Shown here one piece after another: positions 38,982-47,481 of a DNA stretch of 64,000 nucleotides. How positions within the stretch are numbered: position 1 is the stretch's first letter; every line of letters starts with the position of its first letter. The notes beneath the pieces are model-generated. The model made no database searches and was not told where the DNA came from. It worked only from the letters and a program-made list of their open reading frames with translations. Origin of the DNA: an uncultured Clostridia bacterium. Its GTDB lineage: Bacteria; Bacillota; Clostridia; Christensenellales; Borkfalkiaceae. The translations under genes were made by a program, and so were the position numbers. Where the stretch lies: assembly GCA_945949395.1 (NCBI GenBank), contig CAMFEK010000001.1:62001-126000 (forward strand). The letters are read 5' to 3'.

Positions 38982-40403
38982 ATGAATCAAGCGTTTAATC
39001 CCTATTTGCCGAGTTGGGAATACGTGCCCGACGCCGAACCTCACGTGTTTGGCGACCGCATCTACATTTACGGCTCGCACGATATTTTCAACAGCAACGA
39101 CTTTTGTCAGGGCGACTATATCTGCTGGTCCTGCCCCGTGGACGACGTGAAGAATTGGCGCTACGAGGGCGTCATCTGGCGGCGAAAGGACGATCCCAAA
39201 AATTGGAAGAACAGTCCTTTGTACGCCCCCGACGTCTGTCAGGGGCCTGACGGCAGATATTATCTTTATTATTTTTATGGATATTCGGGGCGTATCGGCG
39301 TCGCCGTCTGCGACACGCCCGCGGGTAAGTACGAATTTTACGGCTGGGTGCATTACGAGGACGGCACCATCTACGGCAAGAAAAAGGGTGACATCTTCCA
39401 GTTCGATCCGGGCGTCTACGTCGAGGGGGATACCTGCTATCTCTACACGGGATTCGCGCCCGTCAGCTATCCCTTCTTTTTGACGGGCGGCAAGCCCATC
39501 ACCAAGCGCGGACCCGTCTGCGCGACCTTAAAGAGGGATATGCTCACCGTCGTATCCACCTCCTATATGGGCGTGGAGTGTAAAGTCAGCGGCAAGGGCA
39601 CGCCGTACGAAGGTCACGAATTTTTCGAGGCGGCGTCCATGCGCAAGATCGGGGATAAGTACTACTTCATCTATTCCTCTTTCGCCGGGCACGAGCTCTG
39701 TTACGCCGTTTCCGACAACCCCGTCAGCGGATTCCGTTACGGCGGCGTCCTCGTCTCCATCGGCGACGTGGGGCTGCGCGGCATCAAGGGCGTCAAGGAC
39801 GCGGCGAACTTCACGGGCAATACGCACGGCTCTATTGTAAGAGACGCACAGGGGCAGTACTACGTGTTCTATCACCGTCAGACCAACCGCCATTGTTTCT
39901 CCCGACAGGCGTGCGCGGAACCCATCGTCATCAACGAGGACGGCTCCATCGATCAGGTGGAAGTCACTTCCTGCGGCTTGAACGGTTCTCCCTTGCGGGG
40001 AACGGGCAAGTATTCCGCCCATATCGCCTGCAATCTCACCTGCAAGAAGGGCGGGGCGTTCTATTCCGTGTTCAAGTGCTCGGGCAGACCTTACTTCACG
40101 CAGAGCGGGAAGGACAGGGAAGAGGGGCCCGACCAATACATCGCCGACATGACGGACGGCAGTAAGGCGGGCTTTAAGTATTTCGATTTTGACGATCCTA
40201 AATCCGTAACGATCACCGTGCGCGGCAAAGCGGACGCGGAATGGCTCGTCACGGACGAAGAGGGCAATCTTCTCGCCACCCTGCCCGTCAACGGCTCGGG
40301 CGACTTCACCGCGCCCCTTTCGCCCGTCAAGGGCAAGCACGCCCTGTTCTTTGAAATGAAGGGAAAGGGCAAGCTCGACTTTATCTCCTTCGAACTCCGT
40401 TAA
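38982..40403 (+). CDS. glycoside hydrolase family 43
   Basis: A 473-residue five-bladed propeller enzyme. The N-terminal base is Asp17 in YVPDAEPHVF; DPGVYVEGDTCYLYTG near 150 holds the middle aspartate and GHEFFEAASMRKIGDKYYFIYS near 215 the acid glutamate. The final ~130 residues (from about 345) resemble a carbohydrate-binding beta-sandwich. GH43 removes xylose or arabinose from oligosaccharides. There is no signal peptide, so it works inside the cell on imported oligosaccharides; no transporter lies nearby. First gene of a GH43-isomerase-kinase operon; GATAAGGAG precedes the ATG. Confidence 0.92.
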   Translation: MNQAFNPYLPSWEYVPDAEPHVFGDRIYIYGSHDIFNSNDFCQGDYICWSCPVDDVKNWRYEGVIWRRKDDPKNWKNSPLYAPDVCQGPDGRYYLYYFYGYSGRIGVAVCDTPAGKYEFYGWVHYEDGTIYGKKKGDIFQFDPGVYVEGDTCYLYTGFAPVSYPFFLTGGKPITKRGPVCATLKRDMLTVVSTSYMGVECKVSGKGTPYEGHEFFEAASMRKIGDKYYFIYSSFAGHELCYAVSDNPVSGFRYGGVLVSIGDVGLRGIKGVKDAANFTGNTHGSIVRDAQGQYYVFYHRQTNRHCFSRQACAEPIVINEDGSIDQVEVTSCGLNGSPLRGTGKYSAHIACNLTCKKGGAFYSVFKCSGRPYFTQSGKDREEGPDQYIADMTDGSKAGFKYFDFDDPKSVTITVRGKADAEWLVTDEEGNLLATLPVNGSGDFTAPLSPVKGKHALFFEMKGKGKLDFISFELR

Positions 40404-40431
40404 AGAAAATATATTAAAAGAGGTACATAAA

Positions 40432-41910
40432 ATGTTCAACAATATTCCCAAGGTAAAAGTAGGTATCGTAGCCGTATCCCGTGACTGCTTCCCCGAAAGT
40501 TTGTCCGTCAACAGAAGAAGAGCGCTCGTCGAGGCGTATGAAGCCAAGTATGGCAAGGGGGATATCTACGAATGTCCCGTCTGCATCGTGGAGAGCGAAC
40601 TCCACATGGTTCAGGCGCTCGAAGATATCAAAAAGGCAGGCTGTAACGCCCTCTGCGTCTATCTCGGCAACTTCGGTCCCGAAATTTCCGAAACTCTGCT
40701 CGCCAAGCACTTCGAAGGTCCCAAAATGTTCGTGGCGGCGGCGGAAGAGACGCAGAATAAGCTGGTCGGCGACCGCGGCGACGCGTATTGCGGTATGCTG
40801 AATGCGTCCTACAACCTCAAGCTCCGCAACGTAAAGGCGTATATTCCCGAATATCCCGTCGGCGACGCGGAGGACTGCGCGGACATGATCCACGAATTTT
40901 TGCCCATCGCGCGGGCGATCGACGGATTGAACAACTTGAAGATCATTTCCTTCGGTCCCCGTCCCACCAACTTCCTCGCCTGCAACGCGCCCATCAAGCA
41001 GCTGTATAACTGCAACGTGGAAATCGAGGAGAACTCCGAACTCGACCTTTACGAAAGTTTCTTAAAGCACGCGAACGACGAGAGAATCCCCGCCACCGTA
41101 GCCGATATGGAAAAGGAACTCGGCGTCGGCAACAAAAAGCCGGAAATTCTCGCTAAGCTTGCGCAGTACGAGCTCACCCTGTTGGACTGGGTGGAGGCGC
41201 ACAGAGGTTACAGAAAGTACGTCTGCATCGCGGGCAAGTGTTGGCCTGCCTTCCAGACCATGTTCGGATTCGTTCCCTGCTACGTCAACAGCCGCCTCAC
41301 CGGCATGGGTATTCCCGTTTCCTGCGAAGTGGATATCTACGGGGCGCTCTCCGAATTTATCGGCACCTGCATTTCTCAGGACGCCGTCACCCTCCTCGAC
41401 ATCAACAATTCCGTGCCCAAGGATATGTACCGCGAAAGCATTCAGGGCACGTTCGACTATAAGCACACGGACACCTTCATGGGCTTCCATTGCGGCAATA
41501 CCTGTTCCAAAAAGGTGTGCAACCCTACCATGAAGTATCAGATGATCATGGCGAGAAGTTTGCCCGTAGAAGTGACGAACGGCACGTTGGAAGGGGATAT
41601 CATTCCCGGCGAGATCACCTTCTACCGCTTGCAATCCACCGCGGACGGTCGCCTGTATTCCTACGTGGCGGAAGGGGAGGTTTTGCCTGTAGCAACCCGT
41701 TCCTTCGGCGCGATCGGCGTGTTCGCCATCAAGGAAATGGGCAGATTTTATCGTCACGTCCTCATCGAAAACGGATTCCCTCATCACGGCGCCGTCGCCT
41801 TCGGGCATTACGGCAAGGCACTCTTTGAAGTGTTCAAGTATCTCGGCGTAGAAAAGATCGGCTACAATCAGCCCGCATCCCTTCCCTACGCGACGGAAAA
41901 TCCCTTCTGA
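40432..41910 (+). CDS. L-fucose/L-arabinose isomerase family protein
   Basis: A 492-residue protein of the FucI/AraA structural superfamily. The N-terminal Rossmann part (KVKVGIVAVSRDCF, YECPVCIVESE) and the central and C-terminal parts with CWPAFQTMFGFVPCYVNSRL, EVDIYGAL and GFHCGNTCSK match fucose/arabinose isomerases; the Glu, Asp and His ligands for manganese are expected in these segments. It interconverts an aldose and a ketose. Standing between GH43 and xylulokinase genes, its probable substrate is a pentose (xylose or arabinose), but no classical xylA or araA is in the window, so specificity is unknown. Confidence 0.85.
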   Translation: MFNNIPKVKVGIVAVSRDCFPESLSVNRRRALVEAYEAKYGKGDIYECPVCIVESELHMVQALEDIKKAGCNALCVYLGNFGPEISETLLAKHFEGPKMFVAAAEETQNKLVGDRGDAYCGMLNASYNLKLRNVKAYIPEYPVGDAEDCADMIHEFLPIARAIDGLNNLKIISFGPRPTNFLACNAPIKQLYNCNVEIEENSELDLYESFLKHANDERIPATVADMEKELGVGNKKPEILAKLAQYELTLLDWVEAHRGYRKYVCIAGKCWPAFQTMFGFVPCYVNSRLTGMGIPVSCEVDIYGALSEFIGTCISQDAVTLLDINNSVPKDMYRESIQGTFDYKHTDTFMGFHCGNTCSKKVCNPTMKYQMIMARSLPVEVTNGTLEGDIIPGEITFYRLQSTADGRLYSYVAEGEVLPVATRSFGAIGVFAIKEMGRFYRHVLIENGFPHHGAVAFGHYGKALFEVFKYLGVEKIGYNQPASLPYATENPF

Positions 41911-41924
41911 GAGAAGGAGCTTTT

Positions 41925-43373
41925 ATGAATTTATATATCGGATTAGATTTAGGCACGAGCGGCTTAAAGGGCTTGCTCGTAGACGCGAAGGGGAATATCC
42001 TCAAAGAGAGCAGCGCCGTCTATCCCGTCAGCTATCCCAAGGACGGTTGGAGCGAGCAGGAGCCCACGGATTGGCTCCTCGCCGCCAAAAGCGTGCTAAA
42101 GGCGCTCTCCGAAGGGGCGGAAGAGGAGATCAAGGGCATCTCCATCGGCGGACAGATGCACGGTCTCGTCATTTTGGACGAGAACGACGAAGTCATTCGC
42201 CCCGCCATTTTATGGAACGACGGCAGAACGCAGAAACAGACGGATTACTTAAACGAAGTCGTCGGAAGGCAAAAGCTGTCCGCCCTCACGGCGAACGTCG
42301 CTTTCGCCGGCTTCACCGCCCCCAAAATCTTGTGGGTCAAGGAGAACGAGCCGGAGAATTTCGCCAAAATTCGCAAGCTGATGCTCCCCAAGGATTACCT
42401 CGCCTATCAGCTCACGGGCGTCTTTTCCACCGATTATTCGGACGCGAGCGGCATGCTGCTCCTCGACGTTCAACACAAATGCTGGTCCAAGGAGATGTGC
42501 GAGATCTGCTCCGTCCAAGAGGAGTGGCTGCCCGCCCTGTACGAGAGCTACGAGGCGACGGGAAAGGTAAAGGCGGAATACTGCCTTCCCAACGCCGTCG
42601 TCACGGCGGGCGCGGGCGATAACGCGGCTGCCGCCGTCGGCACGGGCACGGTCAAAAATTGCTCGTGCAACATTTCCCTCGGCACGAGCGGCACGGTCTT
42701 TATTTCCGGCGACAGCTTTAGCGTGGACGAAAAGAACGCGCTGCACGCGTTCGCTCACGCAAACGGCAAATGGCATCTGATGGGCTGTATTCTCTCCGCC
42801 GCCTCGGCGAATAAGTGGTGGCTGGAGGATATTCTGAACACGGACGATTACGCGGGCGCCGTCGAAGGCGCGCCTTTGGGTGAAAGCTCCGTCTATTTCC
42901 TGCCCTATCTGATGGGCGAGAGAAGTCCTCACAACGACGTAAACGCGCGCGGCGCGTTCATCGGCATGCGCGCCAACACCACGCGGCAGGAAATGAGCCT
43001 CGCCGTCCTCGAGGGCGTCGCCTTCGCCCTGCGCGATTGCGTGGAAGTGGCGAAAGCGAACGGTATCGAGGTGAAAAAGACCGCCGTCTGCGGCGGCGGC
43101 GCCAAGAGCAAGACGTGGAAAAAAATCATCGCGAACGTCTTGAACGCGGAAGTCGTTTCCCTCGAGACGGAGCAAGGTCCCTCTTTCGGCGCGGCGATCC
43201 TCGCCATGGTGGGCACGGGCGAATACGCTTGCGTCGAGCAGGCGTGCGACGCGATCGTAAAGGAAAAGTCCTCCGTTCTGCCCGAAGAGAGTCTCACGGA
43301 GAAATACGAGAAAAAATATCGGATATTCCAAAAGCTATACCCCGCATTGAAGCAAGTTTTTGCCGAAATGTAA
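41925..43373 (+). CDS. xylB: xylulokinase-type FGGY sugar kinase
   Basis: A 482-residue FGGY kinase. N-terminal phosphate loop GLDLGTSGLKGLLVD, substrate-binding GGQMHGLVILDE near residue 80 (typical of xylulokinases), and C-terminal ATP site AVCGGGAKSKTWKKIIANVL near 385. It phosphorylates D-xylulose to enter the pentose phosphate pathway; ribulose or another ketose is possible given the FucI-like isomerase upstream. It starts 14 bases after that gene and ends in a strong terminator. Confidence 0.9.
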   Translation: MNLYIGLDLGTSGLKGLLVDAKGNILKESSAVYPVSYPKDGWSEQEPTDWLLAAKSVLKALSEGAEEEIKGISIGGQMHGLVILDENDEVIRPAILWNDGRTQKQTDYLNEVVGRQKLSALTANVAFAGFTAPKILWVKENEPENFAKIRKLMLPKDYLAYQLTGVFSTDYSDASGMLLLDVQHKCWSKEMCEICSVQEEWLPALYESYEATGKVKAEYCLPNAVVTAGAGDNAAAAVGTGTVKNCSCNISLGTSGTVFISGDSFSVDEKNALHAFAHANGKWHLMGCILSAASANKWWLEDILNTDDYAGAVEGAPLGESSVYFLPYLMGERSPHNDVNARGAFIGMRANTTRQEMSLAVLEGVAFALRDCVEVAKANGIEVKKTAVCGGGAKSKTWKKIIANVLNAEVVSLETEQGPSFGAAILAMVGTGEYACVEQACDAIVKEKSSVLPEESLTEKYEKKYRIFQKLYPALKQVFAEM

Positions 43374-43389
43374 CTTTCCCTCTATCGCT

Positions 43390-43420
43390 CCCGACCGAGA
43401 GTTTTCGGTCGGGGGTTTTT
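43390..43420 (+). terminator. terminator of the pentose operon
   Basis: CCCGACCGA (43390-43398), loop GAGTTT, TCGGTCGGG (43405-43413), then GGTTTTT. Confidence 0.92.
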
Positions 43421-43422
43421 CC

Positions 43423-43451
43423 TTTACAAAGAGAGAAAAACCTGCTATGAT
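43423..43451 (+). promoter_or_regulatory. promoter of the GNAT gene
   Basis: TTTACA 43423-43428 and TATGAT 43446-43451, 17-base spacer. Confidence 0.75.
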
Positions 43452-43471
43452 GGGGGAAAGGAGGCAAAGCC

Positions 43472-43909
43472 ATGATAAGAAAAATGTTGCAAACGGATAA
43501 AGAACAGGTATTTCGGATGATGCGGGTATTTTACGATTCGCCCGCCGTCAAGACAAAATCTTCCGACGAGGTGCTTCGTCGGGATATCGACGCCGCCGTG
43601 GGGGATTGTCCCTTTCTCGACGGATTCGTGATCGAAGAGGGTGGCGAGGTGATCGGCTACGGCATGGTCTCGCGCGGGTACTCCACCGAATACGGCGGGG
43701 AGTGCGTCCTCGTGGAAGATCTCTACCTCAAACCGCACGCCCGTCGCAAGGGGCATTCGTCCGAGTTTTTCCGCGCGATCGAGGAAAATTACCCGCAAGC
43801 CGTCCGCTTTCGTTTGGAGGTGGAAGAGGAGAATCTCTCCGCCGTCGCCGCCTATGAAAAGATGGGCTATCACGCATCCGACTACCTGAATATGAGCAAG
43901 GAGCGGTAG
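43472..43909 (+). CDS. GNAT-family N-acetyltransferase
   Basis: A 145-residue protein with the GNAT fold: beta4 VLVEDLYLKPHARRKGHSSEFF contains the acetyl-CoA pyrophosphate loop (R/Q-x-x-G-x-G/S, here RRKGHS), and the C-terminal NLSAVAAYEKMGYH is the classic end motif. The acceptor substrate cannot be predicted. GGAAAGGAGGCAAAGCC is an excellent ribosome site. It is a single-gene unit between two sugar-utilisation units. Confidence 0.85.
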   Translation: MIRKMLQTDKEQVFRMMRVFYDSPAVKTKSSDEVLRRDIDAAVGDCPFLDGFVIEEGGEVIGYGMVSRGYSTEYGGECVLVEDLYLKPHARRKGHSSEFFRAIEENYPQAVRFRLEVEEENLSAVAAYEKMGYHASDYLNMSKER

Positions 43910-44056
43910 CCGTTTTCGGCGAAAACACCTGTTCTCGTTCGGCGTTTATCGTATACAGTTATGTCGAAAATGTATCGTTAAAAATTTTCGGCGTGAAATT
44001 TATGTACGAAAAACAACAGTTTAGGGAATAAGTGTTTTTTTTTCTGAAAAATATGA

Positions 44057-44062
44057 TATAAT
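44057..44062 (+). promoter_or_regulatory. -10 element upstream of GH2
   Basis: TATAAT at 44057-44062 preceded by an extended-type TGA. The -35 position (44034-44039, GTTTTT) is poor, which is compatible with activator control. The 180-base spacer 43910-44089 holds nothing else that I can identify. Confidence 0.55.
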
Positions 44063-44089
44063 GCAGGAAAAGAAGAAAAGGGGTTTTAC

Positions 44090-46459
44090 ATGAAAAAAAT
44101 CAGCTTGAATGACAACTGGAAATATAGCCATTTGGGCGAGGACGATTGGCAAAGCGTCACGCTCCCGCACGACGCCATGCTGAGCGAAAAGCGCCGCGAG
44201 GACGTGGCGGGCGGTAAGAACACCGGCTACTTCGAAGGTCGGGATTATTGTTACGAACGGGATCTTGTTATTGAGAAAAAACAGGGTGAATGTTATTACC
44301 TCGAATTCGAGGGCGTTTACAGAAACGCGAAAATCTTTTTGAACGGGGAGGAGGTCGCCTTCCGTCCCTACGGTTATACCGACTTTACCGTCGAGATCAC
44401 CGAACAGGTGTTAGACGGCGTAAACAAACTTCGGGTGGAGGCATACAACTCCGATCTCCCCAACTCCCGCTGGTATTCCGGCGCGGGCATCTACCGTCCC
44501 GTATGGCTGTATATCCTGCCCGAAAAGCACATCGAGCTCAACTCCGTCAAGATCAACACGCGGGATTACCGCATGGGCACGCTCGACATCAGCGTAAGAA
44601 CTTCCCATCCCGGCAAGGTTTACATGAGAATCTACGACAACGGCAAGGAAGTCGACTCGGACGATAAGGAGGGCATCGGGTACGTTTCCCTCTTCTCACA
44701 TATCCGCGACGTCAAGCTGTGGTCGCCGGAAAATCCCTATCTTTACACCATGAAGGTGTTCTTCGCGGACGACGTGCAAGAATTCACCTTCGGCGTGAGA
44801 AAGGTGGAGTACGAGGCGAGAAAGGGACTTACCATCAACGGCAAGCACGTTATCCTGCGCGGCGCGTGCATTCATCACGACAACGGATTTTTGGGCGCCT
44901 GCGCCTATCCCGACGCGGAGGAGAGAAAGGTTCGTCTCTTGCAGCAGGCGGGCTATAACGCCATTCGCTGCGCGCACAATCCCTGCTCCAAAGCGCTCTT
45001 GGAGGCGTGCGATAAGCTGGGTATGCTCGTCATGGACGAGTACGTGGATATGTGGTACGTCCACAAGTGCCGCTACGACTACGCGACCTACGTCAAGGAC
45101 TGGTGGGAAAAGGATTTGAAGGATATGGTGGACAAGGATTACAACCACCCTTCCGTCATTTTATATTCCACGGGCAACGAGGTGGGTGAGACTGCCGAAA
45201 AGAAGGGGATCTCGCTCGCAAGGAGATTCACTTACTATCTCCATTCCCTCGATCACACCCGTCCCGTCACTTGCGGCATCAATATTTGGTTCAACGCCAT
45301 GTATAAGTTGGGCTTTGGTCAGTACACGGATAAAAAAGCGGAAAAAGCCGCGCAAGCGACTTCGGATAAAGCAAAAAAGAAACAGGCGGTCGGCTCGGAA
45401 TTTTTCAACAACCTCGCAGGCAAGCTCGGCGCGGGATTCATGAAGACGATGGCGACTCTGCCCATCTGCGATTGGGTCACGAAAAAGGCGTTTGCCGGCA
45501 TGGATATCGCGGGCTACAACTACGGCATCAAGCGCTACGCGCACGATATCGAAAAGTACCCCGAACGCATCATCGTCGGCAGCGAAACGTTCGTAAAGGA
45601 CGCTCGCAGATTTTGGACTTTCGCCAAGGACAACAAGGCGATGATCGGCGATTTCGTATGGGCGGGCATGGACTATCTCGGCGAATGCGGCATCGGCGCC
45701 ATGGAATATGCGGATTACGCAAAGAACTTTGACGGCGGCTACGGCTGGATCTCGGCCGGCAGCGGCAGAATCGACCTCACCGGCAAGGAAACGGCGGAGG
45801 CGAAGTACACGAAGGTGGCGTTCGACCTTCTCCCCATCGCGATGGCGGTCGTTCCCGTCAACCACACGGAGGATAAACATTCCCCTACGGCGTGGAGCAT
45901 GACGAATGCCAAGGAAAGCTGGACGTGGACGGGCTGCGAGGGCAAAAAAGCCTTGGTGGAGGTCTACGCGGACGCCTATAAGGTCAAATTGTTCCTAAAC
46001 GACAATCTGCTTGCCGAAAAGAAGAACAATAAGGACAGACGCATTATCTTTAAGACGGTATACAACCCCGGCACGCTGACGGCGGTCGGTTACGATAAAG
46101 AGGGCAAGGAAGTTTGTAAAACCTCCCTGACCACGGCGGACGAAAAGACGGTTCTTACCCTTCTCCCCGAAACGGAAAGCGTGAAAAAGAACGGCTTATT
46201 GTACGTCCGCGTGCAGTACGCCGACGAAAAGGGCGTCGTAAAGCCCTTGATCCGCGGCGACGTAAAGATGAGCGTTGCGGGCGGCAAACTGCTCGGATTC
46301 GGCTCGGCTTGCCCCTACTATGAGCGGAGCTACCAAAGCGACACCGCCGACACCTATTTCGGCGAAGCGCTCGCGATCATCTTGGCGGACGGAGACAAGG
46401 TTTCCCTGCATGCCGAATCGGCAATCGGCTCGGCGGACGCGGAAATCCCCGTCGTATAA
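44090..46459 (+). CDS. glycoside hydrolase family 2 (beta-galactosidase-like)
   Basis: A 789-residue enzyme. The jelly-roll sugar-binding domain (about 1-140, with SRWYSGAGIYRPVWLY), an immunoglobulin-like domain (140-240), the TIM barrel (240-560, GACIHHDNGFLGA at its start) and a C-terminal domain with DUF4982-like features form the GH2 order. The acid/base is in YSTGNEVGE near residue 363 and the nucleophile in GSETF near 498. A lysine/alanine-rich helical insertion (about 410-460) lies inside the barrel between them. No signal peptide: it is intracellular. Beta-galactosidase is the default guess; beta-glucuronidase or others are possible. Confidence 0.88.
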   Translation: MKKISLNDNWKYSHLGEDDWQSVTLPHDAMLSEKRREDVAGGKNTGYFEGRDYCYERDLVIEKKQGECYYLEFEGVYRNAKIFLNGEEVAFRPYGYTDFTVEITEQVLDGVNKLRVEAYNSDLPNSRWYSGAGIYRPVWLYILPEKHIELNSVKINTRDYRMGTLDISVRTSHPGKVYMRIYDNGKEVDSDDKEGIGYVSLFSHIRDVKLWSPENPYLYTMKVFFADDVQEFTFGVRKVEYEARKGLTINGKHVILRGACIHHDNGFLGACAYPDAEERKVRLLQQAGYNAIRCAHNPCSKALLEACDKLGMLVMDEYVDMWYVHKCRYDYATYVKDWWEKDLKDMVDKDYNHPSVILYSTGNEVGETAEKKGISLARRFTYYLHSLDHTRPVTCGINIWFNAMYKLGFGQYTDKKAEKAAQATSDKAKKKQAVGSEFFNNLAGKLGAGFMKTMATLPICDWVTKKAFAGMDIAGYNYGIKRYAHDIEKYPERIIVGSETFVKDARRFWTFAKDNKAMIGDFVWAGMDYLGECGIGAMEYADYAKNFDGGYGWISAGSGRIDLTGKETAEAKYTKVAFDLLPIAMAVVPVNHTEDKHSPTAWSMTNAKESWTWTGCEGKKALVEVYADAYKVKLFLNDNLLAEKKNNKDRRIIFKTVYNPGTLTAVGYDKEGKEVCKTSLTTADEKTVLTLLPETESVKKNGLLYVRVQYADEKGVVKPLIRGDVKMSVAGGKLLGFGSACPYYERSYQSDTADTYFGEALAIILADGDKVSLHAESAIGSADAEIPVV

Positions 46460-46512
46460 TGCGGCTTGAAGAAAAGTCGCCTCACATCACCTACTCATAA
46501 CTTCCTCTTATC

Positions 46513-46550
46513 AAAAGACTTCTGTCCTCAAAAAACAGAGGTCTTTTCTC
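46513..46550 (+). terminator. terminator after GH2
   Basis: AAAAGACTTCTGT (46513-46525) pairs, with one G-T wobble, with ACAGAGGTCTTTT (46535-46547); T-run inside the 3' arm, followed by CTC. Confidence 0.8.
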
Positions 46551-46575
46551 TCGCCGCAAAAGGCGAAAAAAACCG

Positions 46576-46605
46576 TTGACGGCGCGCTCGGTTTTATATT
46601 ATAAT
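46576..46605 (+). promoter_or_regulatory. promoter of the TtcA-like/cysteine desulfidase operon
   Basis: TTGACG 46576-46581 and TATAAT 46600-46605, 18-base spacer. Confidence 0.75.
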
Positions 46606-46634
46606 AAACGGGAGAAAACGAGGAGGACGTCATC

Positions 46635-47477
46635 GTGGCGGAATGTAAACAGGTCGAACGGAGCATCATCACCACTTATCGGGGCAAAATTTGGTCAAAA
46701 TTCGTCAAGGCGATCAAGGAATACAAGCTCGTCGAGCCGAACGATCACATCGCCGTTTGCATTTCGGGCGGGAAGGATTCCATGCTCATGGCAAAGCTCT
46801 TTCAGGAACTGAAACGCCATTCGGACTTTGAATTTCGCGTCTCCTTCCTCGTCATGGACCCCGGCTATAACGAGCTGAACCGCAAGACCATCGAGGAGAA
46901 TCTCGAAAAATTGCAGGTGCCCGCCACCATTCGGGAAACGAATATCTTCGACGTGGCGAACGTGCAGGAAAAGAGCCCCTGCTATCTCTGCGCCCGCATG
47001 CGGCGGGGCGCGCTGTACGCGCTTGCGGGGGAGATGGGGTGCAATAAAATCGCCTTGGGGCACCATTACGACGACGTCATCGAAACCATTTTAATGAGTA
47101 TCTTCCATTCGGGTTCCTTTCAGACCATGCTCCCCAAGCTCCGCAGTCAGAATTTTGCGGGCATGGAGCTCATTCGCCCCCTGTACCTCATTCGGGAGCA
47201 GGATATCGTCAACTGGCAGAAGGCGAACGGGCTCACCTTCATTCGCTGCGCCTGCCGTTTCACCGAAAATATCGCGTCGCAGGAACTCACCACCGATTCC
47301 CAGCGCTACAACACCAAACAGCTCATCAAGGAGCTTTCCAAGAGCAATCCCTTTCTCGAAAAGAACATCTTCGCCTCCGCGTCCAACGTGTATTTGGATA
47401 AGATTTGCGGCTATAAGACGAAGGATATTAGGTACGGATTCAACGATCTGTACGAACGAGGAAAAAACGAGGAGTAA
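46635..47477 (+). CDS. PP-loop ATPase of the TtcA tRNA-thiolation group
   Basis: A 280-residue protein. The ATP pyrophosphatase loop SGGKDS is at residues 44-49. The cysteine pair CYLC is near 116, and RCACRF near 207 supplies further cysteines, matching the three cluster ligands of TtcA-type enzymes. GHHYDDVIETILMS near 140 is the family's GH-x-x-DD motif. TtcA makes 2-thiocytidine in tRNA with a 4Fe-4S cluster; Clostridial relatives have unproven sulfur donors. GTG start at 46635 has GAGGAGG upstream. It is followed four bases later by a cysteine desulfidase gene, an appealing source of sulfide. Confidence 0.82.
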   Translation: MAECKQVERSIITTYRGKIWSKFVKAIKEYKLVEPNDHIAVCISGGKDSMLMAKLFQELKRHSDFEFRVSFLVMDPGYNELNRKTIEENLEKLQVPATIRETNIFDVANVQEKSPCYLCARMRRGALYALAGEMGCNKIALGHHYDDVIETILMSIFHSGSFQTMLPKLRSQNFAGMELIRPLYLIREQDIVNWQKANGLTFIRCACRFTENIASQELTTDSQRYNTKQLIKELSKSNPFLEKNIFASASNVYLDKICGYKTKDIRYGFNDLYERGKNEE

Positions 47478-47481
47478 GAAT

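Noticed and set aside
42249..43331. Long frame antisense to xylB
   Set aside because: It has no ribosome site or recognisable domain and its composition reflects the opposite coding strand.
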